A stretch of DNA of 64,000 nucleotides, from NCBI GenBank assembly GCA_019775845.1, contig JADQAV010000060.1, positions 70,135 to 134,134 of the forward strand, written 5' to 3'. The notes under the pieces were generated by a model. That model saw only the letters and a program-made list of their open reading frames with translations, made no database searches and was not told the DNA's origin. Origin of the DNA: Myrmaecium sp. VS I D KN 1 (taxonomy: Eukaryota > Ascomycota > Dothideomycetes > Valsariales > Valsariaceae). A program made the position numbers and the translations under genes. This document shows positions 12,594 through 24,980 of the stretch, piece after piece. The number at the start of each line of letters is the position of its first letter. Positions within the stretch are counted from its first letter, which is position 1.

Positions 12594-15500
12594 TCTACCT
12601 ATATCGATGCCTCTTAAGGGGTAGGCCGGCCGGCGTTAGGCCCCCCTATTACTAACTATAAGTATAGCGCCTTATTATAGTAAATCTAGTAGATCTGATA
12701 ACCTCTACTAGCTTCCTACTATTAAGTAAGAACTAATTTAAGGTAAAGTAAAAGACTATATACCTAATAAATTCTAAATAGGCTCCTAGTACTCCTATTA
12801 TCTCTATTATTATTTTATATATTATAAGAACTCTACTGCGCGAGTAAAATTCTTAAAAGCCTAGTATATAGCGAGGTAAAAGGGAACGTACTAATAAAAA
12901 TAAAAGAAACCTAGATAGGAATATTAGGCTTAGTAGTATATTATTAGTTAGTATATATTAAAAATACCTCTATCCTCTAAATAAAAACTTAAGACTATTA
13001 AGTTATTATTTATTTACCTTAACTATACCGTCCTAGTAATTATAAGTACTAAATCTAGTCTTTTTATTACTAGTAGTAGCGAAGGGACCCTAGATATTCT
13101 TAATAAATTATTTTAGAAGAATTAACTAACCCCTCTTATTTTATAAGGAAGTATATTATCTACTATAATAGATAATAGTAATAGAGATACTAAAGAGGAA
13201 TTTAATATTAATTTTATAATAAGCTCTATTAAGGTACCCCTCTATATAACCCTCTTAAAGCTAAACTAAGCTACTAATAGCTAAAACTACGTAAATCGCG
13301 TCTCTCGTAAAGAAAGAGATATTATAAAAAAGAAGAGGTATAAAGAGGAAAGAAAGGTAAATAAGGGAAAGGCTACTACTACTAATCCTAGAGGAAGGAA
13401 GAAAAATATATTAATATTACTACTAGTACCCCTCTAAAAAGGGACCTAGAGAATATTTATATTAATATAGTATAACCTAACCTCCTTTATACTACCCTTT
13501 AGTAATATTATACCTAATAAGTAGACTAAGCTACTACTAATTAAAATAATTATTCTTAAGTCCTCGCCTATACTAAGTAATATCTAGATAAGAACCTTTA
13601 TACTTTCTAATAAGTTAAAAAGAGGAAGGATAGTAAGTACTTCTAACTTCTTATTAACTCCTCTTATTTAATAAGCTTTAGTAAGAAAAGGAAAGGAAGC
13701 TATCTTATTATATAATTCCTCCCCTCTATCTAGAAATATTATACTAATTATAAACTCTCGCCCCCTAGTAAAGAAGTAAGCGACTTAAAGAGCTTCTATA
13801 ATAAAAGTAGTTATAATCTATAGGGTAGAAAGAGGCCTAGATAATACTTTATTATAATATTTAAATAGATCTTAACTCTATATAAAACTTCTAAAGGAGC
13901 TTAGAGGAGCTAAGTCTAATATCTTAATAAATAAAGTTATTAATACCCTCTACTAGATAACTATATTAAAGAATATTATTATAGCTTTTTTATATAATAT
14001 TAAAGGCTAGCTAGTCTACTACGCGGAACTAAATATTATAAAAGAAATTTATAAAGCGGACTTATTCCTCTAGAGATACTAAGTCTACCTAACTATCTAC
14101 TAAATATAAGAGGTATACGTCTTTATATTTAACTATATTAATAACTCTAGTATAAGTACCCTCCTAGACTAGCTACTAGAAGTTAAGGTAATTAAAGAGA
14201 AACGCGTACCCTTCTAGTTAAGAATCTAAGAATATTAAGAAATTAAGAGAGGGATAGTTATTATAATCTTTATTAGAGCTCCTAGCTTCTACCTCTTAGA
14301 AGTACTACTACGCGAGCCCTCTATAGAATATAAAACAGCCTTTAAGGTAAAATTCCGGGCTATTACCCTAGCTAGTAAAAGATATAAAGTATATAAGATA
14401 GGACTAGTATAGTATAAACTACTATAATATCTTTAATTATAGCCGGTATACTAGCTAGAGTAGCTAAAAAATCTAAATAACTTATTACTAAAGGAGCCGC
14501 CCGATATAGATATCTAAATAAAGTCTATTTTAATTATATTCTTAAATATATAGTTTATTTAGGACCTAGCTTACTTCTGTAATTTATATAATAGTATCTA
14601 AGTCTTAAATACTAATATTACCCTACTTTAAGAAGTATTTCTAAACGAGAATATAGTAGCCTTATTTAAAGCCTCTTTCCCCCTTATCTTTATTACTATA
14701 AATAAGGGCCCCTAAAGGAGCGGTATAGTTATAGTAATTAATAAACGGATTATAAGCTAGGATACCTATAATAGTACTTATATACTTTAAATTAACCTAG
14801 CTAGTAAGCTCCTAATATACGCGATATAGTACTAAGGCTACTAATTAATAGTAATAAGTATATATATATCGGCGGAGGTAAGCTAGAGGCTTTCCTAGCT
14901 CTAAGAAGTTAGTTAAGACCTCTATAACTTCTCCCTCCCTAGCCTATATAATATAATCGGTAGTAATTAAAACGAGGTTACTAGTAGTAATAACCGTTAT
15001 AAATTATTTATAAACCTTATAATAGGTTAGGTTAGTCTAGGTTTTTACTACTTATACTTAACCTAAAGTAGTTTAGGTAATAAATTAATTTAGTTATTAA
15101 TTAGTTTAAGTTATAAATTAGGTTAAGTTAGTTTTACCTAAAGAAAAACTAGATCTAATATTTATATCTTTTTTTCTATAAGAGTTTTTCTAGAGAGCTT
15201 AATAACCTTAGATCCTTCTTATATACTATAACTCTTTTAGTATATATAGTATAAAGATAAGTAGCTTTAAATATTAGTACTAAGAGTAATCTAGAATAGA
15301 ATAATTATTTACCTTTAAAGCGTATTATAATAAATACCTTAGTAGCTTCTTATAAAGCTTTAAAAGTAGTACTTTAAGTCCGTATAGTAGTACTATTAGC
15401 GGCCGTATATAGTAGCTTACGTATAAGCCGTATAAATAGTTACTTAAGTAATATTAAATTAATAGAATTCTAAAGGCGTCGGATTTTAAGTAGCGACTTT

Positions 15501-15655
15501 ACGCCTATAGTAGAGTTAGAGATATTATAGTAAACGTTATAGTAAATATACTAGTAATAGCCTTATAGGCTAACCTATATTTCCCTATATATAATTAGAG
15601 TTATAGTACTACTTTAAGAGCCTTCTAAGCTATCTAGCGATTAATTAATTTAGCT

Positions 15656-15850
15656 AGAGGTTATAGAGTAGAAGTTTTAAATACTACTATATAAGAGCTA
15701 GAGCCTAGGGTCTCTAGTATAGATAGAGGTTATAAGGCCTTAAATACTATTACTTAGAAGTAGGAACCTAGGTTCTCTATTATAAGTAGAGGCTATAAGG
15801 TCTTAAATACTAGTATTTAGGAGCTAGAGCCTAGATTCTCTATTATAGGT
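15656..15850. repeat. Minisatellite, three units of 63-69 bp
   Basis: Three diverged direct copies begin at 15,656, 15,725 and 15,788. Each starts AGAGG-TATA, passes through TTAAATACTA and ends in GAGCCTAG followed by TCTCTA-TATA. The differences between copies are mostly transitions, as expected after RIP. Confidence 0.75.
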
Positions 15851-17211
15851 ATTACTTAGAAGATAGATAATAAGTATAGTAAATAAGATTAGAGAGGAGA
15901 AAATTACGTATTAAATATAAGATACTTATATTAAATATATTTATATACCTAGCCTAGCTATAAGTAGCTAAAGTAAATAAAACTAAAGAAAAAAACGCTA
16001 GCGCTTAGCTAGGTAAAGAGCCCGATTTATAATTAACTTATTATTTATATTAATTTATAAAAAAACTACCCTCTACCTAATATCTAGATAATAAGTATAA
16101 AGATATACTTAAAAGTACTATATATACGGAGAAGTTATTATAGACTAAATAAAAGAAAGCGGAGAGCTAGTATTACTTCTAGGATTTTCGGGATTATTAC
16201 TAAGGAGCCTAAGGAACTTAAGGAGCCTAAGAGGCCTAAGGGGTTTAAGGGCCGGAAGGGCTAGAGGCTTTAGCTAGTAAGGAGGTTAAAAATACTTAGG
16301 AGGTATAAGTAGTAGTATATTACTTAACCTTTTATTAATTAGAGTTAAAGAGATAAAATAACTACTTAGAACGTAATTACTTCTAATTAACTTTTTAGTA
16401 ATTCTAATATATAATTAATCTAATAGTCGTAGATCTTTTAATTAGAGAGTAGTACGTTTTATATAAATAGTTAGGAAATTAGTTATTATATCTTATTAGT
16501 TATAGTAGAAATTATAGTAGATATAATAATAGGTAGAGGACTTATAGCCGAAAATACTAACTATATATACTTTAGTAGCTTCTTATAAAGCTTCTAGTAC
16601 TAATCTTTAGACGCGGAACTTATTATTAGTAAATATCTTAGTATTAGAGATAATCTCTTAATATAAATATATAAATAGTATCTTTAGTAGTAATAAATTA
16701 TAGCTCTTTTAATATTTTCGAATTTTAAATAAGGCCTTAGCTATAAGTAACTATTAAATACTAGCTAGAACTAATAAAGCTTTTACTTATTTCTTATAGC
16801 TTTTAGTTTTTTTAGTATAATTAGTAAAAACTTACCCCTTATATCTATTTTATACGAACTAGACTTTCTATTTTAATTTATATAAACCCTTATAAACGGT
16901 AGATAATATAGCTTACTATTTATAATCTTTAATTTAGACGAGTTCTTATAGTTTACTAAGTCTCTTAAATTCTTTTATAATATCTTACTAATAAGTCTTC
17001 TGCGCGCTATTTCTAGTAGACGTTCTAGTAGATAGTTATATATTAGTAGCGGTCCGTACTATTTATATATAGTTTTACTTATCTATAGGATAAAAACGCG
17101 AAAGTTAATATATATATATAGAAAATCGTAATTTTACGCTATATTAAATAGTTAGTATATATAATAGCTTAAGTATAGTTAAGTTTACTTATAATATAAG
17201 TACTACGAGAC

Positions 17212-17295
<84 letters not shown>
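17212..17295. repeat. (TAG)n microsatellite, about 28 units
   Basis: About 84 bases of uninterrupted GTA/TAG repeat. All surrounding sequence has lost CA and TG, so a CAG or TGC-class origin converted to TAG is possible but cannot be shown from one copy. Confidence 0.9.
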
Positions 17296-18813
17296 ACTCT
17301 TAAAATAATAATATATATAGATAATATCTATATCTTCCTTAAGAACTAGACGGAGGTAGATATTATTTTAACTATCTTTCTTATTTATAGTACTATAACT
17401 AGGTCCTAAATAAACTAGGGGAAATCTTATCTCTTTTTAATAAATAACCCCTAGATATTAATCTCTTAAGTATAATAAGTTATTAAATATAATATATACT
17501 CTTATCTAGATATTTCGGTAGGCGTAGACCTAGAGTATACCTTCTAAGCCTATTAGAAGAAAATAGTAATAAGGTTCTAAAATATTACCTCCTAATAGCT
17601 TAAGCTTTATCTCTCTTTAAAAGGTTAAATCCTAATTACGAACTTACTTCTTATCTTTATCCCTTAATATACCCTCCGCTTCCTTAAGATACTTATAAAT
17701 ATAAGGAAGGACCTAGAGAAGGAGTACTACTATTTTATTTAGGATAATAAATTAATAGAAATATTAAAGGACCTCTAAGTATACCTAAAACCTTATAAGG
17801 AAGGTATAAGGGGTTTTAACCTTACTATAATAAGTAACGCTTTAGCGATTATAGTAGTTATATAAGTAATATAATATCTAGTCTTACCCTAAGTAGCTCT
17901 CGCCCGAGAGATTATTATAAATAATATATTAACTTCCTCTCTTCTTAAAGAAATAATTAGTAACTTATAGCTATAATAGCTAGGGTTTAATTATAAAATC
18001 TTACTAAAGCTTCACCCTATATAGAATAAATAGAAGAGGTTTATAAATAAAATAAATAATAGGCTAGTATAATAATATCCCCTAAATAACTTTAGCGGAG
18101 TTCTTACTATCCGCCCCTAGTACTACTCTTTTCTTAGGATTATATCTAGTATAGGGGTAAGGTAATAAGGCTTTAATATTTAGCGGCTCTTCTAGTAATA
18201 TAACTCCTATATATTTAGTAATTTATAAGATATTATATACTAAGAGCTAGTTATCCTAAGTACTTTATATATATAAGAGGTAGATAAAGCGAGGGCCGCG
18301 ATTAGGAAATTAATCTTAATCCTCCCTAAAGTCTAGTAATAATACCTAGCGAACTAGCCTCTAAGAATTAATATTATTATTATAAAGGAAGAGTACCTTA
18401 CTAGATTATACCTACTTAAGCTCCTTACCTTTAATACTATATATAAACTTCTTATTAAAAAGCGTCTCTAAGGGATTAAACTAAACAGCTGTACAGTCGG
18501 GTTAATTAAGGCTTTTTAAGATTAAATCTACTATAAAGTAACCTTAAAATAGCTATAGAGTACCCTATATAGTATATATTATACGCTAAAGTTTAGGGAC
18601 CTACTCTAGCGCCTACTCTATAATAAAGTATTTATAAGATTCCGGCTTATCTAGACTAGCGCTATATAATAATACTACTTAATAAATAGTAATAACTTTA
18701 TCTATAAATATATTTAAATATATTATAACGTAGTAAAGGAGGTATAGAAGGTCGCTTAAAAAGTTTAGAATAGGTTTACTACTCTAAATAACCTCTAAAC
18801 CTTCTATCCCCTA

Positions 18814-18970
18814 GGTAATATAAATAAATTTATTACTCTATCAGCCTTAAGTCTACTAAAGAAAGTAAAAGGGCGCTAGTAGCTTATATAAAGTAATATA
18901 AATAAATTTATCGCTTTATTAGCCTTAAGCCCGCTAAAGAAAGTAAAAGAGTACTAGTAGCTTATACTAT
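18814..18970. repeat. 78-bp tandem duplication in the LINE-like 3' part
   Basis: Two direct copies with a 78-bp period: TAATATAAATAAATTTAT begins at 18,816 and again at 18,894, and both copies end in a block containing CTAGTAGCTTATA. The period is a multiple of three, so within a coding frame it would add 26 codons. Confidence 0.8.
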
Positions 18971-19464
18971 ACTAATTTAAAAGCTAGTATTTATAAAAGG
19001 TATACCTATTATATTTATAAGATATACTATATAAACTATAGTACCCGAGCGTAATTTATACCCTTATAAATAAAGTAATAAGGTAGGCGATCTTAATTAA
19101 GCGTATTTTTATAACTATAAAATACTATTAAAATAGATAATTTAATAAGATTATCTTTAAGGAGATCTAGGGCTAATATCTAAACGAAATAAGGATATTA
19201 TATAGATCTTAGTATCTACTACTACTTAGGAGGTACTAGTAATATAAGGAGGTAATAATTATAGATAATAAATAATATAATTTATATTCTATAGTCCTTA
19301 AATATTTAATATCTTTAAAAGTATTAGAGGCCGGTCTCTGCCTTTAAAGGAGAAGTATTTAGCCTGCTTAAATTATATATAGGAAGAAGTAGTATATAAA
19401 GTTTAACTCCTTATTCCGGTATTTTATAGAGAGTAGTATACCTCCTACTATATTTAGTCTAGTA

Positions 19465-19672
19465 TAAGGCTTACGGAGCCTTAGGATATTAAGTTACTTA
19501 AAAGCCTTAAGTAAGGTACTAGGAATGTATAGGTAAGGCGTAAGCGAAGCTTAACTTATATAAGTATTTAAGGAGGTAGAGAAAAAGAAGTATCTTATTA
19601 GGATTAATTTATATACTATAAGTAATACTATCTTATTAATATTTAATTACGCTAGTTACTACTCTTTTCTTA
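19465..19672 (+). repeat. Left LTR-like direct repeat (partial)
   Basis: About 200 bases align with 29,408-29,622, including TTATATAAGTATTTAAGGAG and the 3' terminal ACTACGCTAG/ATTACGCTAG block. The upstream limit is blurred by mutation, so the true LTR may be longer. Confidence 0.7.
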
Positions 19673-20649
19673 ATAATTCTAATCCTCCGACCGTATAATA
19701 GGAACTAGCCTAACTATATATTTAATATAAGTTATATAGCGTAATATAAGCTTAGCGCTTCTTAAACCTAGGGGTAAATCTATACCCCCTAGCTTATAAA
19801 GAGAATTACTAGAAGCGAGGGCGGCTTATATTCTAGATAATATTAAGAAGTAGACTATAGAGATCCTAATACTCTAAGTTTCTATTAAAAGAAATAACGC
19901 TAAATAATAAGAGTTATAAATACTTAAGAAATATATCTAAAAAGCTAACTAAAGAAAAAAAGCTCTTTTAAAGTAATATAAATAATAGCTAGATAACTAA
20001 ATTACCTAGTTAAAGAGAGGCTTTCTAGCTTTAGAAGCGAGGCGTCCCTTTAATAATAATAAATTATAAGCTAGGCACGACTATAGGTCGGTAACCTCTA
20101 CGTTAACTAAGAGAGGTTTTATTAGCGAGGTATATATAACTTATAAGTATTCTAAAGTTAATAACTTTAAACCCTATTATAGGAAGAACGTTAGAAAGTA
20201 TACTAAATAGGTTTAATTAGTAAAGACGTCTTTCTAAATTAGCCCTAAGATATACCTCTTAGAAGAGTTAAAAATCCTATAAGTAATATAATTCTTTAAA
20301 GATACCTTATAAAATATATATTATTTAAAGGTAGAGAGCTAGGAAGGCTATACTATTAAAAAATATATATTTATAGAGTTTATAAACTTCTTACTAAACC
20401 TTATAGAGTATCTAGTAAATAAGGAACTCTTAATCTTCTAACGCTATATAGACGCTTACTAGAAGGAGGACTAAGTAATATATAGTTTTATAAACTAACT
20501 AACCTTTCTAGAGTATTAACTACTAGAAGTATATATAGAATAATAGAAGTATATATACTTCTTTATTAAGCTAACTCCGAAGCTAAGGGAGGCCTTTTTA
20601 ACCTATAGCCTTTAGTTAACCCGCTATAAGTTATTTTACTCTTACTATT

Positions 20650-23600
20650 CTTATCTAATTAGTTCTCTTTCCTTAAAACTATCCTAAGTTTACTTAATTT
20701 ACTTTTAATTTCCTAAGTTACTTCGCAGCCTTTAAAAAAGCGCTCTTTATACTTAAGAAATAAACCCTCTTAAATTCTAAGCTACTAAATTAATAGTTTA
20801 ATTAATACTCTTATTATAATTAATTATAGCGCTACCTTACTCTTCGTTAATTCTAAATTCTTTACCGTAAATAACCTCTAACTATATTTAAAATAATATC
20901 CGGAAATCCTTATAATTATAAATAGATATAAATCTACCGCAGGGAGAATTATATATAAAATTAACTTAGAAATTCGTATTAACTAGTATTTAGAAACTAT
21001 AACTCTCTATATTACTTATTTAGTAGAATATTTTATTATTTTAGGAACTTCCTAGCTAAAGTAGTATAACCTAGTTATAAACTAGTTTAAAAATTAGGTT
21101 ATCTTTACCTCTCTGTTTTATTAGGCTAATTATCTTTTTATAAGGGAAGAAATTACCCCTAAATCTTTTATCCTTACTTATATATCTATTACTTACGTCT
21201 CTAATATAGCTTTAGATAAGCTCTCGAAGAAATATAGTACTTAAATATACTTAGTTTCGCTCTCTAATATATAAATATATATTAAAACCCGGAAAAAAGC
21301 CGCCTTTATAACCCCTAAGGAGGAATAGTAACGCCTTAAAGAAATTATTCCGCTATAATTCTATAACCTTTTACCTCTTTTTACTAAAAGAAAAGTTAAT
21401 AAGCTCCCGCTATATCGCTATATTAACTATATAATTATTTTTAAAGACGGAAAAAAGCCTAATTTTAAGCTTCTTTATTCTATATCTAATTTTAAGCTTA
21501 AAGCTCTTAGAGACTACCTTAAATCTAAATTAGTTAAAGGCTTTACTTATCTTTCGTCCTCCTCTTACACCTCTTTAATTCTATTTATTAGAAAACTTAA
21601 AAGCCTTTATTTTTATATTAATTATCGAGCTCTAAATAAAATAACTAAGAAAAACCGTTATCCTCTCTCGCTAATTAATAAATCCCTTTAGAGGCTCCGT
21701 TAGGGTAAAATCTTTACTCGCCTTAACCTCTAAGGAGCCTATAATCTTATTTATATTAAAGAGGGCTACGAGTATTTAACTGCGTTTAGAACCCGTTACG
21801 GCCTTTTTAATTACCTTATTATACCCTTTAATATAATAAACGCTCCCGCAACCTACTAGTAATTTATAAATAATACTTTAAGGGAATTTTTAGATATCTT
21901 TTATATAGTTTATCTTAATAATATCCTTATTTCCTCTAAAAATAAGGAAGAATATAATAATTACGTCCGGAAAGTCTTTAAAAACTCCTTAAAGCCGGCC
22001 TTTATATTATAGGTAAGAAGTATAAGTTCTTTACTTACTCTACTACCTTTATAAGCTTTATAGTTTCGCTAGATAGAATTACTATAGATCTCGTAAAAGT
22101 TACTATAATTTAAAATTAAGAAACGCCTTAAATAATTAAAGAACTATAGTCTTTCCTTAGTTTCGCTAATTTTTACCGTAGGTTTATTAAGAAGTACTTA
22201 TATAAAGCTCGCCCGCTCTTTAACCTCCTTTAGAAAGGTACTACCTTTATTTAAGGTCCTAAATAAGAGAAAACCTTTAACTTTTTAAAAGACGCTTTCT
22301 TCTCTAGCTTAATTCTCCGCTATTTAGACCCTAAGCTAGATACTATTTTAGAAATAAATATATCTAATTTTATAATTTCTAGTATCCTTTTTTAATAGGT
22401 TATATATTTAAATAATAAGAGGCTTCTTTATCTAATTACCTATTACTTATATAAAATAACCCCGCCCGAGTATAATTATAGGATTAAAGATAAGGAGTTA
22501 CTCGCTATCGTTAAATCTCTAAAGAAATATTATTCTTTAGTTTTAAACCTTCGAAAGCCGCTCTTAATTTATACTAATTATTTAAACCTCTCTATTTTTA
22601 CTTTAAAGAGGATTTTAAACCGCCGCTAAGCCCCCTAGATAAATAAACTTTCTAAATTAGACTTCTATATAGTTTTCTACTTAGGGGATTAGAATAAATA
22701 AGCTAACACTTTAATTTAATAATCTAGAGATTATTCTTTACTAGAGGGAGACCTACCCCCTTAAATAATCCTAAGCTTAGAGAAATTTTAAATTTCTAGC
22801 CTTATAATCGTAGTTTTAGAGATCTTATTAGCTTTAGAAATTTACTAAGCTTTAGAATTAAATACTCTTAGATAAGAGATCTTTAAAGCTTTAGAAAATA
22901 AAACTTCTAGATATTATTTAATTAACTTAAGAGCTTACTTAGTAAATTCTAATAGCTTCTTACTTATAAACAGCCTCGTCTACGTCCCGGAAGACCTTAA
23001 TTTCTATTATAAGATTATTTAGTCTTACTATTTATATCTTACTATAGGCTACCTTAGCTATACTATAACTTTTAAAATAGTTTCCTATAACTTTTAGTAG
23101 CCTAAAATAAGAGATACTATTACCCGGTTTATTTATAACTATAAAACTTATAAATATATTAAACCGGTTTAATATACCTCTTTTAGATATTTAAAACCCC
23201 TTAAGGTTCCGTAGCGCCGCTAGGAATCTATCTCCCTTAATTTTATTATTAAGCTCCCGCTAGTAGACTCCTTATATATAATTCTAGTTATTATAAATAA
23301 GTTAACTAAGATAGCTTATTTTATCCCCTACTATATAACTACTAATTCTATATACCTTACGTCGCTTTACTGCGATAACCTTTTTAAGCTTTATAGCTTA
23401 CTTTAGGATTTTACCTCTAATTATAAATCTATTTTTACCTCTTAGTTTACCTACGCCCTTAGTAAGGCTCTTAGTATTAAGCCGAATCTTAGTATAAGTT
23501 TTTATTCTTAAACGGATAGATAAACGGAAAGAGTTAATATAATTTTAGTATAATACCTTTAAGCCTACGCTAATTATTAATAGGATAATTAGGTAGAGCT

Positions 23601-24980
23601 ACTCGCCTTTATAAAATTTACTTATAATAATATAATTTCTATAATAACTAAAGTTACGCCTTTCTTTATAAATTATAGTTTTAACCCTTAGTACTAGATC
23701 CTCTTTAAGGAGGATATATAAACCTTACTATAAGTATTAAAGACTTTTATATACTATTTTAATAGTCTTATAGAATACTTATAGTAGGAAATTTAACTCG
23801 CCTAAGATATTTACTTAAAGTAGGTAAATAAGGATAGAACCCTACCTCTAATTTTTAAACTTAGTAATAAAATCTAGCTCTCCTCTTATCTAAACTTAAT
23901 TATAAGCGCCTAAAGCCTTATAAAATTATAGAAAAGCTCTTTAGTTATATTTATTACCTAGAGCTCCCGAGTACTATAAAGTACTATAATATATTCTATA
24001 TTAACCTCCTAAAACCCGCTACTAATAATCCTCTCCTAAATTAAGAAAAGTACCGCCTTTACCCGTTATTATAGAAGGCGAGGAAGAATACTAAGTTAAA
24101 GAGATTTTAGATATTAAAGTAAATTACCGGTAATTTTAGTACTTTATCTACTAAGTTAGATACTTAAATCTAACCTAAGAACCTTATAAGTTTATTAAAA
24201 ACCTTACCGCCTTTAATAATTTTTATTAGTACTATCCTAATAAACCCTACCTTCTAAATTACGCTTAGAAAGCTTATAAGAACTCGCTTACTAAAAGGGG
24301 GACCTCCTATTATAAAACTTCTAAGAACTTCTTAAAATTTAAAAATCGCCTAAGTCTTTAGGCTATAAATATTACTTAGTATATATCTCTTCTACTTACC
24401 TAATATATAAGTTCTTACTTAGTATATATCCCTCGCGCTTACCTAGTATATAGGCTCTTACTTAGTATATATCTTAGCTCTTATTTAATATATAAGTTTA
24501 TTATCTAACCCTTACTACTACTTAGTAATATCGCCGCTATTTAGTAATATTACTACTACGTAGTATATTTATAATCTTACTCTTTATTATATCGCCGCCG
24601 CCTTATTATCGCCTAATATTTTACTTAATAAACTTACTTTTATTAGGATACGTCGCTACCGTATTACCTTAGACTTATACTTATTTAATACTTTATTAGA
24701 AACCCCGCTTTAAGACCTATAGAATTAAGTAGTACTCTAATAAGACTTTATATTATACTACTCCCTCTCTAAGTATATATAAATCTCTTTATTCTTATAG
24801 TTTTAGATTTATAATTTAAATAATTCTAGTTCTTCCCTCTTAAGTTCTTCTTAAGGATTCGCTCGGCTTTATTCTTACCCTTATACTCTTAGACCTTCTT
24901 TAGGTTAACCTCTTATTACTTATTTTCTTCCCTCTTACCTTTAATTTATAAAATTAGAAGATTAAACTCTACTTAGGATT
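20650..24980 (+). mobile_element. Decayed Ty3/Gypsy element, apparently nested in the outer one
   Basis: The + strand turns noticeably pyrimidine-rich from about 20,650 to about 24,950, unlike the purine-rich flanks that belong to the outer element. Recognisable parts in order: reverse transcriptase about 21,560-21,950 ([27 protein letters not shown]); RNase H-like about 22,290-22,600; integrase core about 23,210-23,350; chromodomain-like about 24,080-24,260. The final part holds a 43-bp tandem repeat and may include the 3' LTR; I could not define its LTR pair. It is broken by RIP but its reverse transcriptase region is the best preserved protein-like text in the block. Family: Ty3/Gypsy chromovirus. 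Confidence 0.65.
24372..24500. repeat. 43-bp tandem repeat, three units
   Basis: TTACTTAGTATATATC begins at 24,372, 24,415 and 24,458, an exact 43-bp period, with a second half containing TTACCTAGTATATA-like text. It lies just downstream of the chromodomain-like part of the inner element, where an LTR or 3' UTR would be expected. Confidence 0.8.

Larger units (their letters stand above)
15000..17300. other. Unassigned repeat-rich segment inside the AT-rich block
   Basis: This stretch separates the LINE-like parts. It contains GGTTAG-like repeats near 15,025-15,140, a 63-69-bp tandem repeat (15,656-15,850), a short run of AAG-GAG-CCT-like 9-mers (16,196-16,260), a 20-nt motif present twice (about 15,340 and 16,575) and a long TAG microsatellite at its right end. 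It is depleted of CA/TG like its neighbours. No protein domain was recognised on either strand. It may be a non-autonomous element or captured DNA. Confidence 0.35.
12600..19460 (+). mobile_element. Decayed LINE-like non-LTR retrotransposon with interruption
   Basis: Two parts are recognisable on the + strand. Around 14,520-14,990 the frame resembles a LINE endonuclease: a QEVFLNE-like motif, then an INKR-like motif and IYAIQYQGYQL-like text. Around 18,380-19,250 it resembles the C-terminal part of fungal LINE ORF2 near the zinc-binding region (FRDLL-RLLYNKVFIRFRL). The 13.0-14.4 kb part may be ORF1, but I recognise nothing specific in it. I do not recognise a reverse-transcriptase core; 15.0-17.3 kb looks like foreign or non-coding sequence between the two parts. 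Total length is near the 7 kb usual for fungal Tad-type LINEs plus the interruption. The copy is dead: saturated with stops and lacking start codons. Clade is uncertain. Confidence 0.5.

Noticed and set aside
15025-15140. GGTTAG-like repeats as an internal telomere remnant
   Set aside because: Units are irregular and mixed with AT-rich filler; RIP can create TTA words from many sequences.
24372-24500. Regularly spaced repeats as a CRISPR array
   Set aside because: Eukaryotic host, only three units, and spacers between the repeated halves are themselves similar; an ordinary tandem repeat.
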